Shown one piece after another: positions 50,762 to 59,887 of a stretch of 64,000 bases of DNA. Below the pieces are notes generated by a model. The model was not told where the DNA came from. It saw nothing but the letters and a program-made list of their open reading frames with translations, and made no database searches. The stretch comes from an uncultured Eubacteriales bacterium (GTDB lineage Bacteria; Bacillota; Clostridia; Oscillospirales; CAG-272): NCBI GenBank assembly GCA_900542425.1, contig UQNQ01000002.1, positions 1 through 64,000 of the forward strand. Reading direction: 5' to 3'. Each line of letters starts with the position of its first letter. Within the stretch, counting starts at the first letter, position 1. A program made the position numbers and the translations under genes.

Positions 50762-51372
50762 CGATACAAATCCTTCTTCTTCACATATTCCCAAACAGGT
50801 TCCGGCAAATAACATGAAACATCTTCGCCTCTTTGAATCATTTGTCGGATTTTGCTGGAAGATATCTCAATCGGATCAAACAAGAGATCCAAAATTTTCG
50901 CATGGAAACGTTCCGTAAGATAACACTTTTTCTCTGTGATCCGCTCCATAAGTGTCACTCCCTGACGTTCCCGCGCCGCATAGGCAAGCGTACACATAGA
51001 AAGAATGTCCTCAAAGCGGTACCACTCATCAAAGGTAAGCAGCATATCCGTTCCGCAATAGAGATATAAATCGGAGAAGCCCATTTCCCGAAAGCGGCAC
51101 AGCGTCAAATACGTATAACTCTTTCCCTCGCTGCGGATTTCCATATCAGAAACCACAACTTTTTCTGAAAACGCCGCCGCATCAAATGCAAGCCGCGTCA
51201 TTTCCAGACGGTATTCGGGTTTGTCGTATTTTCCGATTTCCTTGTGCGGCGGAATCCGGTCCGGAATGACATAGAGCTGATCCAGTTTCGCCTGCCTGAT
51301 AAATTCGTATGCGGCTTTCATATGCCCGTTGTGAATGGGATCAAATGTACCGCCAAAAATACCGATTCTCAT
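50758..51372 (-). CDS. nadD: Nicotinate-nucleotide adenylyltransferase
   Basis: NadD adds AMP to nicotinate mononucleotide in NAD synthesis. The 204-residue protein has the nucleotidyltransferase GIFGGTFDPIHNGHM, the VIPDRIPPHKE loop and the C-terminal ISSSKIRQMI. The start is set to ATG 51372; the ribosome site is weak (AAAAAAG) but the protein length and the motif at residue 3 fit the family. It is 13 bases after yhbY, the usual order. Confidence 0.95.
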   Translation of the reverse strand: MRIGIFGGTFDPIHNGHMKAAYEFIRQAKLDQLYVIPDRIPPHKEIGKYDKPEYRLEMTRLAFDAAAFSEKVVVSDMEIRSEGKSYTYLTLCRFREMGFSDLYLYCGTDMLLTFDEWYRFEDILSMCTLAYAARERQGVTLMERITEKKCYLTERFHAKILDLLFDPIEISSSKIRQMIQRGEDVSCYLPEPVWEYVKKKDLYR

Positions 51373-51385
51373 CTTTTTTACGATA

Positions 51386-51679
51386 TCAAACAGGAAGCTC
51401 AATTTTTTTGTGCTTCTTGGATTCCCTGTAAAGAACAAATCGGCTGCCCGTGACGGAAATCACCTCAGCTCCAAGCGATGAGGCAAGCAGCTCCGCTGCC
51501 TCTCTCGGACCGTATTCGCAGGTATCCAGTGTGCGAAGCTTGATCAGTTCCCGCGCTTCAAGCGTATAATCCAGCTGTTCCGTCATATTGTCGCTGATCC
51601 CACCTTTTCCTATTTGAAAAATGGTATCATAGCGATTTGCCATAGCACGCAGATAGGCGCGCTGTTTACTTGTCAACAT
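51386..51679 (-). CDS. yhbY: YhbY family ribosome-associated CRM protein
   Basis: The 97-residue CRM-domain RNA-binding protein associates with pre-50S particles. It has LTSKQRAYLRAMANRYDTIFQIGKGGIS with the GKGG loop, LEARELIKLRTLDTCEYG and a C-terminal strand. GAGGAG precedes ATG 51679. It is the usual partner of nadD. Confidence 0.93.
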   Translation of the reverse strand: MLTSKQRAYLRAMANRYDTIFQIGKGGISDNMTEQLDYTLEARELIKLRTLDTCEYGPREAAELLASSLGAEVISVTGSRFVLYRESKKHKKIELPV

Positions 51680-51711
51680 AAAAAATCTCCTCTGCCGTAT
51701 ATGCGATGACA

Positions 51712-52308
51712 TTAACGGTAGTCATTGCCATCCCCATTCCATTCATTTCCGATACGTGATTCACTTGCCTGCTGTTTTTTCATCTCCAAATAATTGTTTT
51801 TCGTCCGGTAAAAAAAGCACAGGAAACAAATCAGTGCGACCAATGCGCAGACCAGCCCTAAAAATACGATCCCTGTCATTTGCATATACGCACACAATAA
51901 GCTGATTATATTCAGGATAATAAGGGCGAACCAGCATTTTTTCAGACGCTCGGCGCCCAAAGGATATCGGTTTGAAGCTTCTATATCTCCGATTCCCCAG
52001 ACGATACAATAAGAAATATAATACGACAACACTGCCGAGGCAACAGAAAGCAAAACCAAAACCACCGGCGGCGCCGTTAAGGAAAGCCCGAATAGGTCAC
52101 CTACCCAAAGGAATCCCGTATAAACCGCCATGACAATGCAAAAAGGCCGTATCCGTTCGAAACGGGGAGATTCCTCTGACAATTCCGCAAGTCCGGAAAA
52201 AAACAGCAGATAACCGACAAAAGCCGGAATCAGTCCGACTCGTATCGTATCAAAATCAATGTTAAAGTTCAAGAAAATAAAAAAGAATCCCCAAAAAAGC
52301 TTATTCAT
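51712..52308 (-). CDS. Membrane protein, unknown function
   Basis: The 198-residue protein has about four to five TM segments: an N-terminal pair with NFNIDFDTIRVGLIPAFVGYLLFF, a middle helix pair, and a C-terminal pair before a soluble tail. No family is recognised. Its start overlaps rdgB by 4 bases and it has a GGAGGAAA site. It sits inside the conserved rdgB-yhbY block. Confidence 0.8.
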   Translation of the reverse strand: MNKLFWGFFFIFLNFNIDFDTIRVGLIPAFVGYLLFFSGLAELSEESPRFERIRPFCIVMAVYTGFLWVGDLFGLSLTAPPVVLVLLSVASAVLSYYISYCIVWGIGDIEASNRYPLGAERLKKCWFALIILNIISLLCAYMQMTGIVFLGLVCALVALICFLCFFYRTKNNYLEMKKQQASESRIGNEWNGDGNDYR

Positions 52309-52952
52309 ACTTTTCCTCCGTTCTGTGTGATAAGAGACTTCCCGGTAACTTCGGAAAACGCTTTGGCAAAGGCCTCCATAGCACGCGCCCTATGACTGAC
52401 GGCATTTTTTTCCGCAGCGTTCATTTCAGCAAATGTCTTTCCTATTGGTTCATAAAGAAAATAAGGATCGTATCCGAATCCGCCTGTGCCGCGGGGCAAG
52501 TCGAGAATCACGCCGGGACATTCTCCCCGCGTTACAATCTCACGCCCGTCCGGGAAGACACAGGCAATGACAGACACAAATCGGGCAGAACGTCTATCCG
52601 ACGGGATTCCCCGCATTTTTTCTACCAGCTTGCGATTGTTGTCGGCATCATCATGCCCGCCTGCCCAGCGCGCTGAATAGACACCCGGCTCACCACCAAG
52701 TGCATCCACACAAAGTCCGGAATCGTCTGCGACTCCGATATAGCCAAGCGATGCAACCGTGCGCGCTTTAATTCGCGCATTCGCCTCAAAGGTATCACCG
52801 TCTTCGATAATATCTTCATGATATCCGATATCGGAAAGAGAAAGCAGCTCATACGGATTTCCTTCGGCATCCACAGGACAGAGCTCATGCAAAAACGCTC
52901 TCAGCTCCTCTATTTTATGGCGGTTGTTGGATGCCATCACAATTTTTGTCAT
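52305..52952 (-). CDS. rdgB: XTP/dITP pyrophosphatase (RdgB/Ham1)
   Basis: The enzyme removes non-canonical purine nucleotides (XTP, dITP) from the pool. The 215-residue protein has ASNNRHKIEELRAFL, ADDSGLCVDALGGEPGVYSARWAG, and C-terminal GTGGFGYDPYF and SHRARAMEAF. An AAGGAG site precedes the ATG. It lies between ftsY and the membrane protein. Confidence 0.95.
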   Translation of the reverse strand: MTKIVMASNNRHKIEELRAFLHELCPVDAEGNPYELLSLSDIGYHEDIIEDGDTFEANARIKARTVASLGYIGVADDSGLCVDALGGEPGVYSARWAGGHDDADNNRKLVEKMRGIPSDRRSARFVSVIACVFPDGREIVTRGECPGVILDLPRGTGGFGYDPYFLYEPIGKTFAEMNAAEKNAVSHRARAMEAFAKAFSEVTGKSLITQNGGKV

Positions 52953-53006
52953 ATTTCCGTTTCTCCTTATATTTCCGGCGTTCTGATTTTATTTTCCCAA
53001 GCCGGA

Positions 53007-53918
53007 TTATTTTTCGAACAGTGCCGTGACAAACTCGTCTGCCGAAAACGGCTGCAAATCGTCAATTTTTTCGCCGACACCGATAAATTTGACCGGGATT
53101 CCGAGTTCACGCTTAATGGATATGACAATTCCTCCCTTGGCAGTCCCGTCAAGCTTCGTTAAAACAAGGCCGGTAATGTTCGCCGCATTTTTGAATTCCT
53201 TTGCCTGAACGACCGCATTCTGCCCCGTTGTCGCGTCCAGAACAAGCAGCGTTTCGCGGATACTGTCCGGAAGCTCCCGGGAAATGACACGATCAATTTT
53301 CTCAAGCTCATTCATCAGATTCTTTTTGTTGTGCAACCGTCCCGCCGTATCCACAATCAAAACATCTGTCCCGCGCTTTTTCGCAGCCGCCGCGGCATCA
53401 TACACGACCGCCGCAGGATCGGAGCCTTCACTTTGCGCAATCAGCTCCACTCCTACCCGCTGGGCCCATACGCCAAGCTGATCAATTGCCGCGGCGCGGA
53501 ATGTGTCAGCGGCAGCAAGCAGCACCTTCTTGCCGCTTTCTTTCATCACATTTGCTATTTTTGCAATCGATGTGGTTTTCCCGACTCCGTTGACACCAAT
53601 CACAAGAATCACTGTCATTTTCCCGTCTTCAAAGCGAATAGGCTCTCCGTCGCCGATGCTGTCGCGAAGAATACCAAACAACGCTTTTTTAGCTTCTTCC
53701 GGGTCGGTAATCCGCTCATCATGAATTTTATCGTGCAGGGTATCCAAAATTTCCATTGTTGTTTCCGCCCCGATATCACAGCTGATAAGCAGCTCCTCAA
53801 GCTCCTCAAAGAGCGCATCTCCTACGTCACGATAACTGCCGAAAATCGCATCGATTCCCGCCACGAATGCTTTTTTTGTTTTTGTCAATCCCGCTTTGAG
53901 TTTATCAAAAAATCCCAT
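53007..53918 (-). CDS. ftsY: Signal recognition particle receptor FtsY
   Basis: FtsY is the SRP receptor GTPase that delivers ribosomes to the membrane. The 303-residue protein lacks the acidic A domain and starts directly with the N domain (GFFDKLKAGLTKTKKAF), then the G domain: GVNGVGKTTSIAKIA, DTAGRLHNKKNLMNEL, TKLDGTAKGG. An AAAGGA site precedes the ATG. It follows smc by 17 bases, a standard order. Confidence 0.97.
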   Translation of the reverse strand: MGFFDKLKAGLTKTKKAFVAGIDAIFGSYRDVGDALFEELEELLISCDIGAETTMEILDTLHDKIHDERITDPEEAKKALFGILRDSIGDGEPIRFEDGKMTVILVIGVNGVGKTTSIAKIANVMKESGKKVLLAAADTFRAAAIDQLGVWAQRVGVELIAQSEGSDPAAVVYDAAAAAKKRGTDVLIVDTAGRLHNKKNLMNELEKIDRVISRELPDSIRETLLVLDATTGQNAVVQAKEFKNAANITGLVLTKLDGTAKGGIVISIKRELGIPVKFIGVGEKIDDLQPFSADEFVTALFEK

Positions 53919-53935
53919 GGAATGATTCCTTTCCG

Positions 53936-56900
53936 TTATTGAAGCTTCACACCGAGCTTTTGTTCAATTTCCGACATGTCGATCGAGATAACATCGGAAA
54001 TTCCTTTTTCATGCATGGTCACCCCGTAAAGCCGTTCTGCCGCCTCCATTGTGCCGCGCCGGTGCGTGATAATAACAAACTGCGTCTTGTCGGAATATTT
54101 TTTCACATAGTCGGCAAATTTATCCACGTTCACCTCATCAAGCGCCGCTTCAATTTCATCAAGAATACAAAACGGTGCCGGATTTACCTTTAAAATAGCA
54201 AAATACAGGGCAATCGCAACGAACGCCTGCTCCCCGCCGGAGAGAAGCGACATATTTTTAATCACCTTTCCGGGAGGCGCAACATTGATATCCACTCCGC
54301 TTTCCAGTACATTTTCCGGATCAGAAAGACGCAGTTCCGCACGTCCTCCGCCGAATAGTTCTGAAAAAACCTTACCGAAAGTTACAGCGATCTCCTCAAA
54401 CGTAGTAAGGAAATCATTTCGCATGGTTTCCTCAAGCGCAGAGATGATATTTGTCAAATCCTCACGCGAGGTCTTCAAATCCGTAATCTGTTCTGTCAGC
54501 TCGTCAAACTGCTTCTTTACTTCCTTATACTCCTCAATCGCATTGACATTGACATTTCCAAGCGCACGTAGCTGATTTTTATACTTCGTCTGTTCGGATA
54601 CCGCGGCGGCACGGGTCTTATCCGTCAGCTTGTCCGCACAGCGTTTGCCTGCTTCGCTGTATGTAAGTTCATATTCGTCCCAAAGAAAAGCCACGAGCTT
54701 ATCCTGTCTGTCCTTGACAGATTCATATTCCGATTCCAAACGTGTATGCGTTCGGTAGAGAAGGTCCCGCTTGTCGATGATATCCCGGCTTTTTACACGC
54801 AGCTCCGAAAGCTTTTTTTCGATTTCCATAGAAGAATCGGAAAGCGCTGTTTTCTTCTGTTCGCAAGCTTGCAGTTGCGCCTGCAGATCGATTGAAGCGT
54901 TCTGTAATTCTGCTGTTTGCTCCGCGCCCTTTTTCATTTTTTCTTCGGCATTTGCCGTAGATTCATGAAGCTCCGCAATGAAAGCCTCCGCCTCCGATAC
55001 TCGCTTGGCGGCGGCATCACACATCTGAGAAAGCATCCCAAGATTGGCGTCCTCTTTGGCAAGCTCCACTGAAATACCAGAAAGCTCCGATTTTGCCGCT
55101 TCCATACGTTCTGCCACAGACAAACGTTCTTTGGCAAGCTCGGACAATATCTTTTCCGACTGCTCCAGTTCTTGGGTAAATTTCGTTTTCTTTTGGGCAA
55201 TTCCCTCAATATCGGTTTCCGCTCTGGATGTTTTGGAACGAATGGCGTCAAGCTCTCCGCAAAGCAACTGAAGGGAGTCCTCTTGCGCCTGACGATTGGA
55301 GCGAAGCACGGTCAGCTGCGTCATTTCAGCCTCATGCATCGTTTTTAACACCGATGCGGAAGAAAGCACGGTACGGGCATCCTTTTCTGCCTTCTCCGAC
55401 TCGGCGGCAAGGGATCGGATGACATTCTCCTCGTTGGCAAGCTGCTTTTCAAAAGCCTTCACTTCCTCACCGAGTCGCTCAATTTGCGCACGCCTTGAGA
55501 GCATTCTGCCTTCCGCGGAAAGAGAACCTCCCGTAAAGCTGCCTCCTGCATTGATGACCTGCCCGTCCAGTGTGACAATTCGATATCGGAAATTGGTTGC
55601 CCTTGCCGCTTGATTGGCGGCTTCCATATCCTGCGCCACGAGGATTCTGCCGAGTAAACTTCGGATAACGCCCCGAAACTTCTCTTCACAGGAAACAAGT
55701 GCAGACGCCGCCGATATCAAGCCCACGCGTGCGGATTCCGGAAGTTCTGCAACCGAAATCTCATTTCCGTGCATGGTAGAAACAGGATAAAATGTCGCCC
55801 TTCCCGCATTTTTCTTTTTCAGATACGAAATCGCCGTTTTTGCGGAGGCTTCATCTTCACAGACAAGATTCTGGAGGCTTTGACCAAATGCAACCTCAAG
55901 TGCCGATGAATACGGCTCCGGAACAGTAACAAGCGTTGAAACCGGACCGTATATCTTGACGGGGCTGCCATCGGAAAACCGGATTTTTCCCGCTTTATGC
56001 TCATGAATAACAAAACGAACCGCACCCGAATATCCTTCCAAAAGCTCTTCCATACGTGTGAGATTCTGAATTTTGTGCTTTCTTTGCGTCATTTCAAGGA
56101 ACAGGTTATTTTTTCGTTCCGCTGCTTCCGATGCCTGACTTTCCCGCTTCTGCTTCGCGGCGTCAATCTCATCCAGACGTGCCTTAACCGCTTCTTCCTT
56201 TTCGGCATAGCCCGCAATTTTTTCCTCGGCGGTCCGGATTCTGCCGTCCAGCATGGCGATATCTTCTTCATGCTTCCGGATATTTTCCGCAAGCTCATCC
56301 ATGCGCGCAAGATCGGTTTCCTTTTGCGCTGCAGCGACAGAAAGACCAACCATGGCATCCGTTTGTGCCGAGCGCAACTCAGAAATTCTGGTTTCGCAGC
56401 CAAGCCGCTGGCGCTCGTTTTCCGCAAGCTCCTCTTCACAAGAGCGAACTGACGCCGCAGCACGCTCTGATTTACGCGCCCATTCTCCGTGAGAATCCCG
56501 TACGCGCGCAAGCTCTTCCGTAAGTCTCTGATATTCCGCCCGTGCCGATTCCGCCGACGTCTCGGCCGCAGAAATCTTGCCGCCCGCGCTTTCAATCGTC
56601 TCTCGCAGATGAGCGGCGTCATTTTCAATCAGTTTGACATGAGATTCGTTTTCATGGAGCGCACCCGTAAGCTCTAAAATCCGTGCGGAAAGCTTTTCAC
56701 TTTCCATTTTATTCTTCATCTCGTCTGCACGCGCCGCCTCTTCCGCACGCTCAATATCCGCCCGTAATTCATCCGTGTTGTCAAGCTCCGCTTTTGACAG
56801 CACAAGCTTTTCGGAAAGCTCGTCCGCATATGCCTTCGCATGGTCGATATCATAAAGAGACAGCGCAATGTCCACTGCCATTTTCGCATCGCGGATTTCC

Positions 56901-57559
56901 AAATATTTTTTCGCTTTTTCCGACTCGCGTTCAAGCGGAGGAACCCGCTCCCCGAGCACCCCGGCAATATCCTCAAGACGAACAAGATTATCACTGGTAG
57001 CCTCCAGCTTTTTTGCCGCCTCCGTTTTCTGATAGCGATATTTTGCAATTCCCGCCGCTTCCTCAAAAATCGCACGGCGCTCATCATTTTTCTGAGAAAT
57101 AATTTCCGCGATTTTCCCCTGCCCGATAATGGAATAGCCATCTCTTCCAAGGCCGGTATTCAGGAACAGTTCATAAATATCCTTCAGGCGCACTGCCTTG
57201 TGGTTAATAAAATACTCGCTTTCTCCGACACGGTAATAGCGTCGTGTTACGGTAATTTCGTCATAATCCGCCATGGAGAGAATCTTTCCCTCCTCCTCGG
57301 TATTGTCAAACGTAACCGAAACCTCCGCGTATCCCATCGGGCTGCGTTTCTCTGAGCCGGCAAATACCACGTCTTCCATTTTACCGCCTCGGATGTTTTT
57401 AGAAGACATTTCGCCCAACACCCATCGCATTGCGTCGGAAATATTTGATTTTCCGCTTCCGTTGGGGCCCACAACAACGGTAATTCCCCGATCAAATGAA
57501 ATGACCGTTTTGTCAGGAAACGATTTAAAGCCCTGGAGTTCAAGCGTTTTCAAACGCAT
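53936..57559 (-). CDS. smc: Chromosome partition protein SMC
   Basis: The 1207-residue SMC is the chromosome condensin ATPase. It has the N-terminal Walker A GPNGSGKSN (32-40), two long coiled coils around a hinge with AGRATFYPVSTM, the signature LLSGGEQAFVAIALYF and the Walker B CILDEIEAALDEVNV near the end. ATG 57559 starts MRLKTLELQGFKSF, the usual family start; AGGAAGGG lies about 13 nt upstream, which is far. It lies 250 bases after rnc and 17 before ftsY. Confidence 0.98.
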   Translation of the reverse strand: MRLKTLELQGFKSFPDKTVISFDRGITVVVGPNGSGKSNISDAMRWVLGEMSSKNIRGGKMEDVVFAGSEKRSPMGYAEVSVTFDNTEEEGKILSMADYDEITVTRRYYRVGESEYFINHKAVRLKDIYELFLNTGLGRDGYSIIGQGKIAEIISQKNDERRAIFEEAAGIAKYRYQKTEAAKKLEATSDNLVRLEDIAGVLGERVPPLERESEKAKKYLEIRDAKMAVDIALSLYDIDHAKAYADELSEKLVLSKAELDNTDELRADIERAEEAARADEMKNKMESEKLSARILELTGALHENESHVKLIENDAAHLRETIESAGGKISAAETSAESARAEYQRLTEELARVRDSHGEWARKSERAAASVRSCEEELAENERQRLGCETRISELRSAQTDAMVGLSVAAAQKETDLARMDELAENIRKHEEDIAMLDGRIRTAEEKIAGYAEKEEAVKARLDEIDAAKQKRESQASEAAERKNNLFLEMTQRKHKIQNLTRMEELLEGYSGAVRFVIHEHKAGKIRFSDGSPVKIYGPVSTLVTVPEPYSSALEVAFGQSLQNLVCEDEASAKTAISYLKKKNAGRATFYPVSTMHGNEISVAELPESARVGLISAASALVSCEEKFRGVIRSLLGRILVAQDMEAANQAARATNFRYRIVTLDGQVINAGGSFTGGSLSAEGRMLSRRAQIERLGEEVKAFEKQLANEENVIRSLAAESEKAEKDARTVLSSASVLKTMHEAEMTQLTVLRSNRQAQEDSLQLLCGELDAIRSKTSRAETDIEGIAQKKTKFTQELEQSEKILSELAKERLSVAERMEAAKSELSGISVELAKEDANLGMLSQMCDAAAKRVSEAEAFIAELHESTANAEEKMKKGAEQTAELQNASIDLQAQLQACEQKKTALSDSSMEIEKKLSELRVKSRDIIDKRDLLYRTHTRLESEYESVKDRQDKLVAFLWDEYELTYSEAGKRCADKLTDKTRAAAVSEQTKYKNQLRALGNVNVNAIEEYKEVKKQFDELTEQITDLKTSREDLTNIISALEETMRNDFLTTFEEIAVTFGKVFSELFGGGRAELRLSDPENVLESGVDINVAPPGKVIKNMSLLSGGEQAFVAIALYFAILKVNPAPFCILDEIEAALDEVNVDKFADYVKKYSDKTQFVIITHRRGTMEAAERLYGVTMHEKGISDVISIDMSEIEQKLGVKLQ

Positions 57560-57812
57560 AATTCTGTAACCGTGCCCTTCCTGCGCAAAGCGGCAAATGC
57601 CGCCGCGTCCAATCTATCAATATAAAGTCTCTACGGATAGTATCTGTCGTCCGAGGCCCATATCATAAATACCCGGAAGCGTCCATTCCGAAGAGAAAAA
57701 GCATATGTCTTGAAATCGTTTATCATCATTGGGTCCGCAAATCCTCCGCTGATAATAGAAAACGCATCTCGGTATCAAAGCAAAGAGAAAAAAAGAGATA
57801 CCACAATGCCTT
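57560..57812 (-). other. Intergenic stretch between rnc and smc with an amber-split frame
   Basis: No gene is certain here. On the minus strand a frame runs from about 57770 to 57550 and is broken only by one TAG (57631-57633). Its first part holds MMINDFKTYAFSLRNGRF and its second DRLDAAAFAALRRKG. A short GGAGG (57743-57747) precedes the ATG at 57729 by 13 nt. A weak hairpin (GCGGC-ATTT-GCCGC) lies close to smc. Confidence 0.35.
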
Positions 57813-58532
57813 TCATTCAACGATATAATTTTTTAACGCGTCCTCAGCCGCGGCGATTTCTGCTTTCTTCTTGCTTGAGCCCTCGCCCCGTCCCATCACG
57901 TTGTTGTCAATTTTTACCTCGCAAACATACCGTTTATCATGATCAGGTCCGCTTTCAGACACAATCTCATATTCCAGCATACCCCGCGCCTCCTGAACGA
58001 TCTCCTGCAAATGAGACTTTGGATCGATAATCGGATGCTCGGAAAGGATTTTCCGAATCTCATTTCCCATCCGCGGAATTAAAAATGTGTTTACTCTTTC
58101 AAGATTTCTTCCGGAATCAAGATAAATGGCAGCCACTAAAGCCTCAAAGGCATCCTCTAAAATTTTATCCTGATTCCGTCCGTTAAGCGCCTCCTGTCCG
58201 TTGCCGAGGTAAAGATAATCCCCAAGCCCGATTTCTCTCGCAAAGCCGGCAAGAGAACGCGTACAAACAATATCCGCACGGATTTTGGTCAGATCTCCCT
58301 CCGGATGACCGGAAAAATAATCAAACAAAAAGCCGCTTGCCACAACGGACAACACGGAATCCCCTAAAAATTCCAGCCTCTCGTTGGAATCCATCCCGTA
58401 CTGTCTGTTTTCATTTGCCCAAGAAGAATGACGCAAAGCCTCATTTAAATATTCTTTATTCCGGAATTCATAACCGACCGCCTTCTCCAAAAAGCAGCTG
58501 TTCCGAGGCAGTCCGGCGTTTTTATCTGCCAT
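57813..58532 (-). CDS. rnc: Ribonuclease III
   Basis: RNase III cuts double-stranded RNA, including rRNA precursors. The 239-residue protein has the signature NERLEFLGDSVL, DAFEALVAAIYLDSG with the second catalytic acid pair, and a C-terminal dsRNA-binding domain ending KKKAEIAAAEDALKNY. Two starts are possible: ATG 58532 with AAAGGCGG, which I choose, or ATG 58568 overlapping the plsX stop, which would add 12 residues. It lies between plsX and smc, as usual. Confidence 0.95.
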   Translation of the reverse strand: MADKNAGLPRNSCFLEKAVGYEFRNKEYLNEALRHSSWANENRQYGMDSNERLEFLGDSVLSVVASGFLFDYFSGHPEGDLTKIRADIVCTRSLAGFAREIGLGDYLYLGNGQEALNGRNQDKILEDAFEALVAAIYLDSGRNLERVNTFLIPRMGNEIRKILSEHPIIDPKSHLQEIVQEARGMLEYEIVSESGPDHDKRYVCEVKIDNNVMGRGEGSSKKKAEIAAAEDALKNYIVE

Positions 58533-58560
58533 ATGCGCACCGCCTTTCTCTACTTTTTGC

Positions 58561-59589
58561 TTATTCATGTTCTTTTCCGCCATCTGCCGCAGGAACCGTA
58601 AAATCCGCTGCCTGCCGTTCAATTTCCTCAATGACGCCGGTTCCGGCATAAGCGATCGCCTGACGCACCGCATTTTTAATCGCATTTGCATCTGAGCTTC
58701 CGTGCGCTTTGATTACCGGCTTTGACAATCCCAAGAACGGTGCCCCTCCGTATTCCCGCGGGTCAAAAAACTTTTTCATTTTTCTTGCCTTTCCGTGCAC
58801 TAACGCTCCGGAAAGCATGCTGATTGTGCCAGAATGAAACATCTCCTGCACCTTTTCCATCAGGAAACGGCAAAGTCCCTCGCTTGTTTTCAGTATAATA
58901 TTCCCGGTAAAGCCGTCACACACAAGCACATCGCACTTTCCGTATGGGAAATCTTTTCCTTCCATATTTCCCACAAAACGGATACCTTTCATTTCCTTCA
59001 AGAGATGATAAGCTTCTATATACAGCGGCGTCCCCTTGTGCTCTTCTGTACCGTTATTGACAAGTCCCACGCGAGGGCTTGCCACATTGCAGACTTTTTC
59101 CATATAAACAGAGCCAAGACAGGCAAATTGCGCAAGATAGTCAGCAGTCACCGTGACATTTGCACCGCAGTCAAGCAGCATAACAGGATTTACAAACGGA
59201 AGAATCGTGCCGAGCGCCGCACGACGGATGCCATGAATTCTTCTTACGATAAGCGTTGCCCCTGTGAAATACGCACCCGTATTTCCGGCCGAAACGGCAA
59301 CGTCCCCCTCTCCGTCAGCGACAAGCCGCAGCGTTTTCGCCATGGAGGAATCTTTATGCGTCTGAAAAATACTCATCGGGCTGTCTTCCATCGTAATCAC
59401 ATCGTCCGAATGAACGATTTCAAATGTTCCCGAAGGAATCTCCTGCGCAGCGAGCGCTTCCCGAATGATCCGCTCGTTCCCAACGAGAACAATATCCGCT
59501 TCTTCATATTCTTTTTTAGCAAGTACGGCACCCCGAATCAATTCCTCTGCCGGTTTGTCCGCACCCATGACATCGAGTACGATTTTCAT
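58561..59589 (-). CDS. plsX: Phosphate acyltransferase PlsX
   Basis: PlsX makes acyl-phosphate from acyl-ACP, the donor for PlsY. The 342-residue protein has the family opening IVLDVMGADKPAEELIRGA, AVSAGNTGAYFTGATLIV, LLDCGANV, CDGFTGNIILKTSEG and EYGGAPFLGLSKPVIKAHGSS. ATG 59589 has GGGAGG 5-6 nt upstream; the longer frame has none. It has a consensus promoter and leads into rnc. PlsY is coded about 17 kb away in this same window. Confidence 0.96.
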   Translation of the reverse strand: MKIVLDVMGADKPAEELIRGAVLAKKEYEEADIVLVGNERIIREALAAQEIPSGTFEIVHSDDVITMEDSPMSIFQTHKDSSMAKTLRLVADGEGDVAVSAGNTGAYFTGATLIVRRIHGIRRAALGTILPFVNPVMLLDCGANVTVTADYLAQFACLGSVYMEKVCNVASPRVGLVNNGTEEHKGTPLYIEAYHLLKEMKGIRFVGNMEGKDFPYGKCDVLVCDGFTGNIILKTSEGLCRFLMEKVQEMFHSGTISMLSGALVHGKARKMKKFFDPREYGGAPFLGLSKPVIKAHGSSDANAIKNAVRQAIAYAGTGVIEEIERQAADFTVPAADGGKEHE

Positions 59590-59701
59590 AAAAACCTCCC
59601 AAAGCTCCGCGATAATCGGCATAACGAGGGCAAATCAAATGGATTGCCGTGTTTTTTATGCGTTTTCGCAAAGCGCGCTGCTTTCTTCTTACATATATGT
59701 T

Positions 59702-59730
59702 ATTATATCTCTTTTGCCGCAATTTTTCAA
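59702..59730 (-). promoter_or_regulatory. Promoter of plsX
   Basis: On the minus strand TTGAAA (59725-59730), 17 nt, TATAAT (59702-59707), about 107 bases before the start. It probably drives the long plsX-rnc-smc-ftsY transcript. Confidence 0.7.
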
Positions 59731-59846
59731 TATCTATCGAAGAAAAACGGATACAAAATCCAAAAATTAAAAATTTATCCCGGATTTCTTTGTTTGCTTC
59801 CCTATTTTCATAAAACAAAACCGTCGTTTATTTGAATTTTTAAATC

Positions 59847-59876
59847 AATATCCTCCGCCTATCGGCGGAGGATATT
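59847..59876 (-). terminator. Hairpin after topA
   Basis: A perfect 13-bp stem (59847-59859 with 59864-59876) with 4-nt loop follows topA by 11 bases. The T run on the minus strand is poor. Confidence 0.7.
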
Positions 59877-59887
59877 TGTGATACTCT

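Noticed and set aside
57617..57820. 67-codon minus-strand frame overlapping the end of rnc
   Set aside because: Starts with TTG inside rnc, has no ribosome site and no protein character; a different frame there is a better (still weak) candidate.
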